Shown here: positions 29,090 through 37,531 of the stretch, one piece after another
Position numbering within the stretch: position 1 is the first letter of the stretch
How the letters are laid out: the number at the start of each line of letters is the position of its first letter
NCBI RefSeq assembly: GCF_019683595.1
Contig: NZ_JADGHZ010000003.1
Span: forward strand, 1 to 56,849
Source: Sphaerobacter sp.
GTDB lineage: Bacteria; Chloroflexota; Chloroflexia; Thermomicrobiales; Thermomicrobiaceae
Length of the DNA: 56,849 bases
Direction of reading: 5' to 3'
Made by a program: the position numbers and the translations under genes
The notes under the pieces: model-generated
Databases searched by the model: none
What the model was told of the DNA's origin: nothing
What the model saw: the letters and a program-made list of their open reading frames with translations, nothing else

Positions 29090-29368
29090 TCATTCCTGGG
29101 CGCGCTCGATCGCGGCGCGGAGGTCGGTGAGGACACGCTGCTGGGTGTTGAGCACGTGCCCGACCATCTCGCGCAGGTGCTGGTTCATGTCGGCGGTGAG
29201 GTCGACGATCTCCGCGGCCAGCCGCAGCAGATCTTCCGGCTGGTCGGCCGGCGCAGCGGCGATCTGCTCCAGCAGCGCGGCCGTGCGCTCCTCGTACTGG
29301 GTCACCTTCACCCCGAAGACCCGGAGCATCTTGCGCGTCGGGTCGCGCGGCTGGCGCTCTTCCTGCAT
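29090..29368 (-). CDS. Small alpha-helical protein of unknown function
   Basis: A 92-residue protein that begins MQEERQPRDPTRKMLRVFGVKVTQYEERTAALLEQIAAAP and continues with amphipathic helices (LLRLAAEIVDLTADMNQHLREMVGHVLNTQQRVLTDLRAAIERAQE). No Cys, no membrane segment; it could form a helical bundle. AGGGAG stands 8 nt before the ATG at 29368, so the longer track start at 29572, antisense to the methyltransferase region, is rejected. I do not recognise the family. Confidence 0.6.
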   Translation of the reverse strand: MQEERQPRDPTRKMLRVFGVKVTQYEERTAALLEQIAAAPADQPEDLLRLAAEIVDLTADMNQHLREMVGHVLNTQQRVLTDLRAAIERAQE

Positions 29369-29514
29369 CGTGCACTCCCTTCCGTCGCGACGTCGCCCGC
29401 TCGGGCAGAGAAACCCATTCCCCATTGTAGGCTGAACGAATGGACCCGTGCTCATGCCGGCCTCCCGCACCTGACGCCCGTCGGCAGGCGCGAGGCATGG
29501 GTGTGGCCCGGCCG

Positions 29515-30156
29515 CTACCGGCGATAGGCGATGACCAGGCCGTCGTGGATCGGGATGAGGGTGGTGATCCATCGGGGGTCGGTCGTCAGCCGCCGGGTGG
29601 CCTCCCGCACCCCCTCCGTAGCCGGGGATCGGTCGGCGTCGTCGAAGATCCGCCCGCCCCAGAGCATGTTGTCGATGATCAGCACTCCGCCGGGACGGAG
29701 CTTCTCCTCGATGACGTCGAGCGAGGCGGGGTAGCCCTCCTTGTTGATGTCGTTGAAGATCAGGTCGAACGGTCCCTCGGTCTCCCGCAGCGTCTGCACC
29801 GCCTCGCCGACCCGGTAGCGCACGATATCGCCGTAGCCGAGGCGCTCCAGATGTCCACGCGCGCGCTGGGACAGCTCCTCATCCCAGACGACGTGGTAGA
29901 CCTCGCCACCGCCGTTCTCCTGCACAGCGCGCGCGAACCAGGCGGTGGAGTAGCCGTAGCCCGATCCCAGCTCGAAGACCCGCCGCGCCCCGGCGATCCG
30001 CGCGATCTGGTAGCAGAGGTAGCCCGCCGGAGCGCCGACGATCGGGAACCGGTGCTCCGCCGCGTACGCCTCCATCGCCTGCATCTCCGGCGGGCGCTCC
30101 GGCACCAGCTTTTCGATATACGCCCTCAGCCGTACGCCCTCATCCATCCCGCTCAT
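29515..30156 (-). CDS. O-methyltransferase (class I SAM-dependent, COMT-like)
   Basis: A 213-residue cytosolic methyltransferase of the methyltransferase-3 family. GAPAGYLCYQIARIAGARRVFELGSGYGYSTAWFARAV gives SAM motif I; GPFDLIFNDINKEGYPASLDVIEEKLRPGGVLIIDNMLWGG carries the catalytic and metal-binding Asp residues (LIFND, IIDN). Relatives methylate catechols and other small molecules with Mg2+. TAGGAGG precedes the ATG at 30156 by a few nt. No biosynthetic cluster surrounds it. Confidence 0.87.
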   Translation of the reverse strand: MSGMDEGVRLRAYIEKLVPERPPEMQAMEAYAAEHRFPIVGAPAGYLCYQIARIAGARRVFELGSGYGYSTAWFARAVQENGGGEVYHVVWDEELSQRARGHLERLGYGDIVRYRVGEAVQTLRETEGPFDLIFNDINKEGYPASLDVIEEKLRPGGVLIIDNMLWGGRIFDDADRSPATEGVREATRRLTTDPRWITTLIPIHDGLVIAYRR

Positions 30157-30324
30157 CACGCCCTCCTAACCGGCTGGCTGCTCCAACGGCGTAGCGCCGA
30201 TTCTACGCGATTGGGAGTGGGGGCGCGGCTTTGCGCGAATCCTGTCACACATCCCGGAGGGCCATGCGATTATCACGCTGCTCGCAGACCGCGACGATCG
30301 CGTGGTAGCAACCACGAAGATCCG

Positions 30325-30380
30325 GCATCGTGGTTGGTGCCTGGGGATTTATCCCCGGGCACATGCCACGGCGTAGGAAC
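30325..30380. repeat. Small GTGCCTGGGGATTTATCCCCGGGCAC palindrome
   Basis: GTGCC(T)GGGGATTTATCCCC(G)GGCAC forms a long stem followed by ATGCCACGGCG. It is a short member of the GTGCCCGGGG family found at 6.9, 14.4 and 54 kb. Confidence 0.6.
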
Positions 30381-30422
30381 ATTCGCGCAACCGCCGTAGA
30401 TCCGATGGATCCGCCAGACTCC

Positions 30423-31406
30423 CTACGACGATCGCCCTTCCCCACCCCGCCCCTCATAGAACGCCACCACGTTGCGGGCGGTGGTGAGGACGCGTTGACG
30501 GAGGGCTGGGGGGGCGAGGACCTCGACGGTGTCGCCGAAACCGAGCACGTAGCCGAGGGCGACTTCCTCCACATCGGCGACCAGGTGCACGGTCGACCAG
30601 CCGTCGGCGCCGGGCGGGTCGATCCGCTCGGCGCGCACGTAGCCCGCGCTGGCGCCGAGCCGGTGCAGCGCTTCGGGCGCGGCTCGGAGTGTGAACGGGT
30701 AGCGGGGCAGCTCGCGGACGAAGCGGGCGGTGGACTCGGTCCAGTAGGCGGCGAGGTCGAAGCCTTCGGGGCGTTCGCACGGCTCCTCCGTCACCTCGAC
30801 GTCCTGCACGCGGGCGACGCGGTAGGTGCGGGGATGCCCTTCGACGGCGGCGACCAGGTACCAGAGGCTCCCCTTGGCGACGAGGCCGAGCGGGTCGACC
30901 ACGCGCTCGACCGTCGTGCCGTCGCTCCGCCGGTAGACGATGCACGCCCGGCGATCGCGCCAGACGGCGTCCTGGAGGGCGGGCAGGCAGGGCGCGGGAT
31001 CCTCACCCTGCCGCCAGCCGGAGGTATCGACCAGTAGCCGCTGGCGCGCTCTCTCCGCCTCGCGTCGCCGCATGGTGGGTAGCGCTGCCAGCAGTTTCAG
31101 CAGCGCCCCCTCGGCAGCCTCTCGGTAGCCAAGATCGGCCAGCGGGCGGGCGGGTTTGGTGAGGAAGAGGGCCTCGATCTCCAACCCGGTGAGGCCCGAG
31201 AGGTCGGTGCGGTAGTCGTCGGGCAGCACCCAGCCGCCCCGCGCGCCGCGCTCGGCGTAGACCGGCACCCCGGCCATGCTGAGTGCCTCCATGTCCCGCT
31301 GGATTGTGCGGGGCGAGACCTCCAGGCGCTCTGCTAGCTCGCGCGCGGTCATGCGCCGGTGGACTTGGAGCAGCAGCAAGATCGAGAGCAGCCGGTCCGC
31401 GCGCAT
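30423..31406 (-). CDS. YafY-type transcriptional regulator with WYL domain
   Basis: A 327-residue regulator: N-terminal DeoR-like HTH (MRADRLLSILLLLQVHRRMTARELAERLEVSPRTIQRDMEALSMAGVPVYAERGARGGWVL), then a WYL ligand-sensing domain (VDPLGLVAKGSLWYLVAAVEGHPRTYRVARVQDVEV) and the C-terminal WCX region. GAGGAGG precedes the ATG by 5 nt. It is divergent from the PPOX gene at 31553, with an inverted-repeat operator between them, so it probably represses that gene and itself. The ligand is unknown; WYL domains may sense nucleotides or nucleic acids. Confidence 0.9.
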   Translation of the reverse strand: MRADRLLSILLLLQVHRRMTARELAERLEVSPRTIQRDMEALSMAGVPVYAERGARGGWVLPDDYRTDLSGLTGLEIEALFLTKPARPLADLGYREAAEGALLKLLAALPTMRRREAERARQRLLVDTSGWRQGEDPAPCLPALQDAVWRDRRACIVYRRSDGTTVERVVDPLGLVAKGSLWYLVAAVEGHPRTYRVARVQDVEVTEEPCERPEGFDLAAYWTESTARFVRELPRYPFTLRAAPEALHRLGASAGYVRAERIDPPGADGWSTVHLVADVEEVALGYVLGFGDTVEVLAPPALRQRVLTTARNVVAFYEGRGGEGRSS

Positions 31407-31461
31407 TGGCCCTCCTCGCTCACGAAATCCGCTCGCCCGTCATCGAGCATCGTAGCGGGAA

Positions 31462-31484
31462 ATATGACAGCAGGTGTCCAATAT
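31462..31484. promoter_or_regulatory. Operator-like inverted repeat in the WYL regulator / PPOX divergent promoter
   Basis: ATATGACA-GCAGG-TGTCCAATAT is an imperfect palindrome (ATATgACA and TGTccaATAT) in the 146-bp divergent region. YafY/DeoR-type regulators commonly bind ATATGACAnnnnnTGTCATAT-like sites. The sequence is AT-rich against the local background. Confidence 0.55.
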
Positions 31485-31552
31485 CGTGCCCTATGCTGGG
31501 TGTCGTCTGCAAGCCGGACCCATGCCGGGTCGAGTGACCGGGAGGATGGCGC

Positions 31553-32068
31553 ATGAGCGAGCGGGTACCCAGCGCACGGCAGGATGAGCCGCGGGCCAGC
31601 CGGCCATGGATGAAAGGGTACGGCGTCCCGGCCGAGGCGGAGGGGATGCTCGACTGGACGTTCGCCGTGGAGCGGCTGGAGCGGGCCCGCAACTACTGGG
31701 TCACCACGGCCGCGCCGACGGGGCAGCCGCACGCGGTACCGGTCTGGGGTGCCTGGGTGGACGGCGCGGTCTACTTCTCCACGGCGCCGACGACGCGCAC
31801 GGCGCGCAACCTGGCGACGAACCCGGCCGTCGCGGTGCACCTGGAGAGTGGCGACGAGGTGGTCGCGCTGGAGGGTGAAGCCCGGCCGGTGACGGCGATG
31901 GACGAAGCGACTTTCACCCGACTGGGCGACGCCCTCCGCGCGAAGTACGGCGAGGAGCCGCTCGACAGCCCCGAGGGGTTCTACGTCATGCGCCCGCGCG
32001 TCGCCTACGGCTGGACCCTCGCCGCGTTCCCCAACAGCGTCACCCGCTGGCAGTTCAACGGGGCGTAG
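31553..32068 (+). CDS. Pyridoxamine 5'-phosphate oxidase-fold (split-barrel flavin) protein
   Basis: A 171-residue FMN-binding-like split-barrel protein: MLDWTFAVERLERARNYWVTTAAPTGQPHAVPVWGAWVDGAVYFSTAPTTRTARNLATNPAVAVHLESGDEVVALEGEA. The pattern fits the general PPOX family used by flavin or F420 enzymes, not true PdxH (PLP-phosphate motifs missing). GGAGG lies 7 nt before ATG. Divergent from, and likely controlled by, the WYL regulator. Substrate and exact cofactor unproven. Confidence 0.85.
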   Translation: MSERVPSARQDEPRASRPWMKGYGVPAEAEGMLDWTFAVERLERARNYWVTTAAPTGQPHAVPVWGAWVDGAVYFSTAPTTRTARNLATNPAVAVHLESGDEVVALEGEARPVTAMDEATFTRLGDALRAKYGEEPLDSPEGFYVMRPRVAYGWTLAAFPNSVTRWQFNGA

Positions 32069-32086
32069 GCTGACGCGCTGGGGAGT

Positions 32087-32127
32087 GGCCCTCACCCCCG
32101 ACCCCTCTCCCAACGTTGGGAGAGGGG
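32087..32127. repeat. CCCTCACCCCCGACCCCTCTCCCAACGTTGGGAGAGGGG element
   Basis: An intact copy: C-rich lead CCCTCACCCCCGACCCCTCTCCC then a perfect 26-bp palindrome (32102-32127). The C-runs mean four G-runs on the minus strand. It lies between the converging ends of the PPOX gene and hemW, where it could end transcription both ways. It is the reference for the split copy at 45.4-45.7 kb. Confidence 0.75.
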
Positions 32128-32189
32128 AGCTACTTGCGCGAGTCGGGTGATGCGCCGACCGGTGCCCGCCTCTCTGGGCAACCGGAACG

Positions 32190-33371
32190 CTACCCCGCCC
32201 TCGCGGGCTCGGGGAGGAAGCGGGCGGCGACTTCGTTGGCGAGGAGGAGGCCGCGGCGGGTGAGTCGGACGTGCTCGCCGTCCCAGTGCAGGAGGCTGGC
32301 AGCGGCCAGGTCGGAGAGCTGCCGGCCGTAGACCTCCTCCAGCTCCCGGCCGTGGCGGGCGGCGAAGGCGGTGGCGGAGACGCCCTCCTCGGGCAGCCGC
32401 AGGCCGAGCATCATCGTCTCGGCCATGGCGGTCGTCTCGTCCAGCTCCTCGCGCTCCTCGATGGGCAACCGGCCGTCGCGCACGGCGGCGATGTAGTGGG
32501 CCGGCAGGCGGATGTTACTGGAGCGGACGTTGTCGAGGTGGGCGTGCGCCCCGGCGCCGAGGCCGAGGTAATGCCCGTTGCGCCAGTAGAGCAGGTTGTG
32601 CCGTGAGCGGTGCTCCGGGGTGCGCGCCCAGTTGGAGATCTCGTAGTGGTACCAGCCGGCCGCGGCGAGCCGGTCGAGCGCGCGCTCGTACATGTCGGCG
32701 GTCGCGTCCTCGTCGGGCACGGTCAGGATGCCGCGCTGGACGGCCCGCTCGTAGGGCGTGCCCGGCTCGATGATCAGCGAGTAGAGCGACAGGTGGTCCG
32801 GCTGCCAGCGGAGGATACTGTCCAGGTCGTCCTCCCATTCGGCCATCGTCTGGCCGGGCCAGCCGAAGATGAAGTCGACACTGAAGTTGTCCACCCCGGC
32901 CGCTCGGGCCGCGGCCAGCGCCCGCTCCGGCACGTCGGGCTTGTGGGCGCGGCCGAGCACCTTCAGCCCCCGTGCCTGCTGGGTCTGCACCCCGAGGCTG
33001 ATCCGGTTCACCCCCGCCTGGAGGAACCCGTCGAGCGTCGCGGCGTCGATCGTCTCCGGGTTGGCCTCGAGCGACACCTCGGCGTCGTCGGGCAGGGGGA
33101 AGCGCTCCCGTACCGCGTCGATCAGCCGCGCGATGAGCTCCGGCGGGAGGAGCGACGGCGTGCCGCCGCCGAAGAAGATCGACTGCGCCGGGCGGGGGCC
33201 GATCGCCGCCAGGGTCAGGTCCATCTCCCCGATCAGCGCCTCCACGTATTCCGGGATCAGGTGCTCCTGCCGCGCGTAGGTGTTGAAGTCGCAGTAGGGG
33301 CAGATGCGAGTGCAGAAGGGGATGTGGATGTAGACCCCGAGCGGGGCGTCGGCCGGGAGCGGCGCGGTCAC
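32190..33371 (-). CDS. hemW: Radical SAM heme chaperone HemW
   Basis: A 393-residue radical SAM protein (formerly 'oxygen-independent coproporphyrinogen III oxidase-like'). The cluster motif is VYIHIPFCTRICPYCDFNTYA (CxxxCxxC) with Phe after CD as in HemW rather than the fourth Cys of HemN. Other marks are FFGGGTPSLLPPELIARLI, NPETID...GVNRISLGVQ, NFSVDFIFGWPGQT and the C-terminal HemN-type domain. HemW inserts haem into respiratory enzymes; it does not decarboxylate. GTG at 33371 has AAGGAG 12 nt upstream; the 51-residue extension in the track is rejected because it spans the promoter region. Confidence 0.92.
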   Translation of the reverse strand: MTAPLPADAPLGVYIHIPFCTRICPYCDFNTYARQEHLIPEYVEALIGEMDLTLAAIGPRPAQSIFFGGGTPSLLPPELIARLIDAVRERFPLPDDAEVSLEANPETIDAATLDGFLQAGVNRISLGVQTQQARGLKVLGRAHKPDVPERALAAARAAGVDNFSVDFIFGWPGQTMAEWEDDLDSILRWQPDHLSLYSLIIEPGTPYERAVQRGILTVPDEDATADMYERALDRLAAAGWYHYEISNWARTPEHRSRHNLLYWRNGHYLGLGAGAHAHLDNVRSSNIRLPAHYIAAVRDGRLPIEEREELDETTAMAETMMLGLRLPEEGVSATAFAARHGRELEEVYGRQLSDLAAASLLHWDGEHVRLTRRGLLLANEVAARFLPEPARAG

Positions 33372-33763
33372 GGCAGCGATGCTCTCCTTCGTCGGGCCTC
33401 GGGCCTTGGGCCGACTCGCTCTGACGTGCCGGCGCTGGAGCCCTATCCTATCAAGTATACTCGCCGCTTGGCGCCGTGCCCCGATAGCCCACTTCCCAGA
33501 TGACCAGCCCAGCGCATCGGACACGACCGCGCATCGGGCTTGACAGGGATTTCAGTCTGATATAATCTGCATTCAGTATTTTCACCATCACGGCGGGAAG
33601 CCGTCGTCGGCGTGTCACGGCAGCCCCAGGCACCGGCCCGTGTGGTGCAGTGCAGGCGCCAAACTGCTGTGGTTGTCGCTCCCTTCACCGCCGCCACCAC
33701 CGCCGACGCCAGCGTGACCAGTGCGCCGCCGGCATTTGAGCGGCAAATGAGGGGAGTAGGCGT
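33372..33763 (+). other. Leader of the ABC-transporter/M19 operon
   Basis: About 390 bp between hemW and the first permease. It contains a strong-looking promoter at 33540-33566 (listed) and a leader of about 190 nt with no recognised riboswitch or hairpin-terminator. No small ORF convinced me. Confidence 0.5.
33540..33566 (+). promoter_or_regulatory. Consensus promoter for the ABC-transporter/M19 operon
   Basis: TTGACA (33540-33545) and TATAAT (33561-33566) are both perfect hexamers; the spacer is 15 bp, slightly short of 17. AT-rich surroundings (TTTCAGTCTGATATAATCTGCATTCAG) support it. Confidence 0.7.
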
Positions 33764-34681
33764 GTGCTGGCATATGCCATCCGCCGCATCTTGATCGCGA
33801 TTCCCACCCTGATCGGGATTACCCTGATTACCTTCCTGCTCGTCCGGGTCACGGGAGACCCCGCGCGCTTCGTGCTGGGGGACACCGCACCGCCGAGCGC
33901 GATCGAGGCGTTCCGCGCCGAGCACGGGCTAGACAAGCCGCTCCCCGTCCAGTTCGTGAACTACTTGGCCGGAGTTGCGCGCGGCGACCTCGGCACCTCA
34001 CTGCGTTACCAACAGCCAGTCCTCACCCTCTTTGCAGAGCGCCTGCCGGCCACCATCCAACTCGGGCTGTCGGCCTACATCCTCGCGCTTCTCGTCGGCG
34101 TCAGCGTTGGGGTCTACTCAGCGCTGCGCGCTGGATCCCCGCTCGACAAGGTGATCCGGGTCTCGGTGCTGTTTGGGCAAGCCGTGCCCGGCTTTTATCT
34201 CGGCTTGGTCTTGATCATCGTGGTGGCCGTAGGGCTCGGCTGGTTGCCCACTGGTGGGCGCGGTGGGCTATCTCATCTCGTTCTTCCCACCATCACACTG
34301 GCCTCCTACCTCGTGGCCTTCTCCGTCCGATTCACGCGCTCGGTGATGTTAGACGTGCTCCACCACGACTACATCCGCACCGCGCGGGCGAAGGGGGTCG
34401 CCGAGGGGGCCGTTATCCGCCGGCACGCACTGCGCAACGCACTGATCCCACTGGTGACCGTCCTGGCCCTGCAGTCGAGTGTGGTCTTCTCGGGCGCCGT
34501 GGTTACTGAGACGGTTTTCTCCTGGCCCGGAATTGGGCGCTTCGCCTTGCAGGCTATCTCCACGCGCGACTTTCCGGTCATCCAGGGGACCGTGTTGATC
34601 CTCACCGCCTTTGTCGTCCTCGTGAATCTGATCGTTGATCTCGCCTACGCGTACCTGGATCCGCGGATTCGGTACTCGTAG
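33764..34681 (+). CDS. Peptide/nickel-type ABC transporter permease (DppB-like)
   Basis: A 305-residue inner-membrane permease: MLAYAIRRILIAIPTLIGITLITFLLVRVTGDPARFVLGDTA is the family N-terminus. The EAA loop reads HHDYIRTARAKGVAEGAVIRRHALRNALIPLVTVLALQ, and the end VVTETVFSWPGIGRFALQAI is characteristic. Six or so transmembrane helices. GTG start with GGGGAG upstream. First gene of the operon, 20 bp before the DppC-like permease. It imports oligopeptide-like or glutathione-like molecules with the next two genes; the substrate is unknown. The two ATPase genes usual in such operons are missing. Confidence 0.93.
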   Translation: MLAYAIRRILIAIPTLIGITLITFLLVRVTGDPARFVLGDTAPPSAIEAFRAEHGLDKPLPVQFVNYLAGVARGDLGTSLRYQQPVLTLFAERLPATIQLGLSAYILALLVGVSVGVYSALRAGSPLDKVIRVSVLFGQAVPGFYLGLVLIIVVAVGLGWLPTGGRGGLSHLVLPTITLASYLVAFSVRFTRSVMLDVLHHDYIRTARAKGVAEGAVIRRHALRNALIPLVTVLALQSSVVFSGAVVTETVFSWPGIGRFALQAISTRDFPVIQGTVLILTAFVVLVNLIVDLAYAYLDPRIRYS

Positions 34682-34701
34682 CCGGTAGGGGAAGAGGGAC
34701 G

Positions 34702-35604
34702 ATGTCCGCTCTCTCGGAGTCGTTGCGTGCCGGGCGGGAGCCGGCGGTGCAGAGTGTCTGGGCTCGCCGATTCGGCGTGTTCTGGCGGAGTTGGGAGACC
34801 CGAATCAGTACCCTCTTGCTGCTGGTCATGATCGGGGTCGCCCTTGTGCCCACCAGTGTCTGGCCTGACACCGCGTTCGACAGCAATCTGACCCTGCGCC
34901 ACCGCGAGCCGGGGCTACTGATGGGCACGACCGACTACTTGTTCGGCGCCGACGCGCTCGGGCGGGATGTCTTCTTCCGCATCCTCATGGGGACGAAGTT
35001 GACGCTCCTGATTGCTGGGCTAGCAACTCTGTTCGCCACGATCATCGGCAGTGCAGCCGGACTCTGCGCGGCCTACTTCCGGGGCTGGGTCGATATGGTC
35101 GTCTCTCGGCTCGTCGACATCATGCTTGCCTTCCCGATCCTGCTCCTGGTGCTGGCGCTCGTGGCTGCCCTGGGACAGAGCGTCAGCAGCGTGATCATCG
35201 TATTGGCGCTGTCGGGGTGGGCCGGCTACGCCCGTGTCATCCGCAGTGCCACGTTGAGCCTGGTTGAGCGAGAGTTCGTCGAGGCGGCGCGCTGCACTGG
35301 CGCACGCTCCGGCCACATCCTGCTGCGCCACCTGCTGCCCAACGTGGCCTCGCCGATCCTGGTGCTCTCTACGCTTAACCTCGCCTCGTTCATCCTCACC
35401 GAGTCGTCGGTCAGCTTCCTCGGGCTGGGCCCGCAGCCACCCGCCGTGACCTGGGGCGCGTTGATCGGGGACGGCCGCAACTACATGTACGACGCCTGGT
35501 GGGCCACGCTCTTCCCCGGCCTCGCCATCATCCTGACCGTACTGGCCTTCAACCTGGTCGGCGATGCGATGCGAGACGCATTCGATCCCCACACCCGCCA
35601 GTGA
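34702..35604 (+). CDS. Peptide/nickel-type ABC transporter permease (DppC-like)
   Basis: A 300-residue partner permease with the DppC N-terminal cytoplasmic stretch, HREPGLLMGTTDYLFGADALGRDVFFRILMGTKLTLLIAGLATLFATIIGSAAG, the EAA loop VEREFVEAARCTGARSGHILLRHLLPNVASPILVLSTLNL and LTESSVSFLGLGPQPPAVTWGALIGDGRNYM near the end. The domain order fits the OppC/DppC subfamily. Operon position second, 150 bp before the binding lipoprotein. Confidence 0.93.
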   Translation: MSALSESLRAGREPAVQSVWARRFGVFWRSWETRISTLLLLVMIGVALVPTSVWPDTAFDSNLTLRHREPGLLMGTTDYLFGADALGRDVFFRILMGTKLTLLIAGLATLFATIIGSAAGLCAAYFRGWVDMVVSRLVDIMLAFPILLLVLALVAALGQSVSSVIIVLALSGWAGYARVIRSATLSLVEREFVEAARCTGARSGHILLRHLLPNVASPILVLSTLNLASFILTESSVSFLGLGPQPPAVTWGALIGDGRNYMYDAWWATLFPGLAIILTVLAFNLVGDAMRDAFDPHTRQ

Positions 35605-35753
35605 GGTAGGCACGACCAAGCATCGCGGCGGCATGCCGGAGGTCATGTGAAGGAGGTCGAACGGGCGGCGCATCGTTGTTGACGGAGAGTTTCGCGGACA
35701 GTGCGTGACGCTGGCCAACTGCCCGGCACGGGCGCTTGGAGAAAGAGGAGACG

Positions 35754-37451
35754 ATGGGACAACACTGGAAGTGGCTACTCACAGGGATGTCGCGTCGCCG
35801 GTTCGTCGGCGGCGCATTGGCGGCGACGCTGCTGGCTGCCTGCGGCGGCGGCGAGAGCACGCCGACCGCGACCGGTGAGGGATCAGGCGGATCAGGCGGG
35901 GAGACTGCCCCCACGGCCACCGCTGCCGCTCCGACGGTGCCGGCGAACATCGACACCAGTGGGTCAACGAACGGCGGGCTCGTGCCGCCCAAGGCGCCTG
36001 AGTCGAACTTGCAGAGCACGAAGCAGCTCACCGTCGGGATGAGCCTTGACCCAACGACCCTGAATCCGGTCCTGACGACTACGGCCGCCTACCAGAGCAT
36101 CTATGCGCAGATCCTTGAGCAATTGGTGATCTTCGGCCCCGACGGGGGATCAGTGAGCCCGTGGCTGGCCGAGTCGTTCGAGTGGGTCGACGACACCACG
36201 CTCGAACTGAGACTGCGTCAGGGCATCAGCTTCACCAACGGCGAGCCGTTCGACGCCGAATCGGTCAAGTTCTCGATCGATGCTTTCGCTGCAGCCAAGG
36301 CGTACGCGTTCATGATCCCGCCGGACGTATACAAGGAGACCGAGGTCGTCGACGAGTACACTGCCCGCGTTCACTTGAATCGGCCTTACGCCCCGTTCAT
36401 CGGCTTCCTCGCGCGCGGGGGCGCGGCGTTGCCGCCGAAGTATTACGCCGAGGTCGGCGAGGACGCCTTTGGCCAGCAGCCGATCGGCACCGGCCCCTTC
36501 GTCCTGGCCGAATGGGTGAAGGACGATCACATCACGCTCAAGCGCAACGACGACTACTGGAACGGGCCGCATCCGGTGGCGACGGTCACCTACCGGGTCA
36601 TTCCGGAAGACACGGCCCGGCTGGCCGCCCTGGAGACCGGGGAAATCGACCTCGCCATGCTCCTGCCGGTTTCCGCGCTGAACCGCCTCAACGCGAGCGA
36701 TACGGTCGACGCGGTCACCCACCCGGGCCTGCGCAAGTTCGCGCTGCACTTCGATACCAAGACCGGGCCGGAGGCGCTCAAGGACAAGCGGGTCCGGATC
36801 GCGCTCAACCTGGCGGTCGACAAGCAGGCCATCGTAGACGGCATCTTCCAGGGCGCGGCCGACCCGATGGAGGGCCAATGGGAGGCGCGGCAGGAGTTCG
36901 GCTTCAACCCGAACATCTCGATGTTCCCCTACGATGTCGAGCAGGCCAAGGCGCTGCTGGCCGAAGCCGGCTATGCCGACGGCTTCGACCTGCAGGTGAC
37001 CTACACGGTCGGCCGCTATCCCCAGGACAAGGAGCTGGGCGAGATCGTCTGCGACTACATCAAGCAGGTCGGGGTGAACGTAATCCAGCGACCGCTGGAG
37101 TATGGCACTTTCACGTCCTTGCGTCAGGAGGGCACGCTCGGCTCGCACCAGTGGGGTCTCCTGCTCCCTCCGGAGCCCTATTTCAACTACGGCAACTTCG
37201 TGCAAGGCTCGGCCTATGAGACGCACGACCTGGGCGATGAGTACAGCCGGCTGGTCGACGAGGCGTCCCGTCGGACGGACCTCGATGAGCAGCTCGCGCT
37301 GTACCACCAGGCCGCGCAGATCATGCACGACGACCCGCCGATGCTCTTCCTGGTTATCCCGCAGGATATTTACGGCGTCAGCAAGCGAGTCAGGGGGTTC
37401 CAGCCGCGGACGGACCAGGTGCTCTGGCTCTTCACCGTCGATGTCGACTAG
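35754..37451 (+). CDS. Family 5 extracellular solute-binding lipoprotein of the ABC transporter
   Basis: A 565-residue binding protein. The start reads MGQHWKWLLTGMSRRRFVGGALAATLLAACGGG: a twin-arginine-like SRRRFVGG followed by lipobox LAAC, then a Gly/Thr/Pro linker (ESTPTATGEGSGGSGGETAPTATAAAP) that tethers the protein outside the membrane. The SBP_bac_5 domain follows (LDPTTLNPVL, WLAESFEWVDDTTLELRLRQGISFTNGEPFDAESVKFSID, GTGPFVLAEWVKDDHITLKRNDDYWNG). AGAGGAG precedes ATG 35754; the track TTG at 35736 is less likely. It delivers the ligand to the two permeases. Confidence 0.92.
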   Translation: MGQHWKWLLTGMSRRRFVGGALAATLLAACGGGESTPTATGEGSGGSGGETAPTATAAAPTVPANIDTSGSTNGGLVPPKAPESNLQSTKQLTVGMSLDPTTLNPVLTTTAAYQSIYAQILEQLVIFGPDGGSVSPWLAESFEWVDDTTLELRLRQGISFTNGEPFDAESVKFSIDAFAAAKAYAFMIPPDVYKETEVVDEYTARVHLNRPYAPFIGFLARGGAALPPKYYAEVGEDAFGQQPIGTGPFVLAEWVKDDHITLKRNDDYWNGPHPVATVTYRVIPEDTARLAALETGEIDLAMLLPVSALNRLNASDTVDAVTHPGLRKFALHFDTKTGPEALKDKRVRIALNLAVDKQAIVDGIFQGAADPMEGQWEARQEFGFNPNISMFPYDVEQAKALLAEAGYADGFDLQVTYTVGRYPQDKELGEIVCDYIKQVGVNVIQRPLEYGTFTSLRQEGTLGSHQWGLLLPPEPYFNYGNFVQGSAYETHDLGDEYSRLVDEASRRTDLDEQLALYHQAAQIMHDDPPMLFLVIPQDIYGVSKRVRGFQPRTDQVLWLFTVDVD

Positions 37452-37531
37452 TCGTCGGTGAGTCGTTCCCGTACGAGTCCGGCAGCGAGGTGCTGCCGGA
37501 CGCACGGTGGTCACGAAGGGATGAACCCCGC

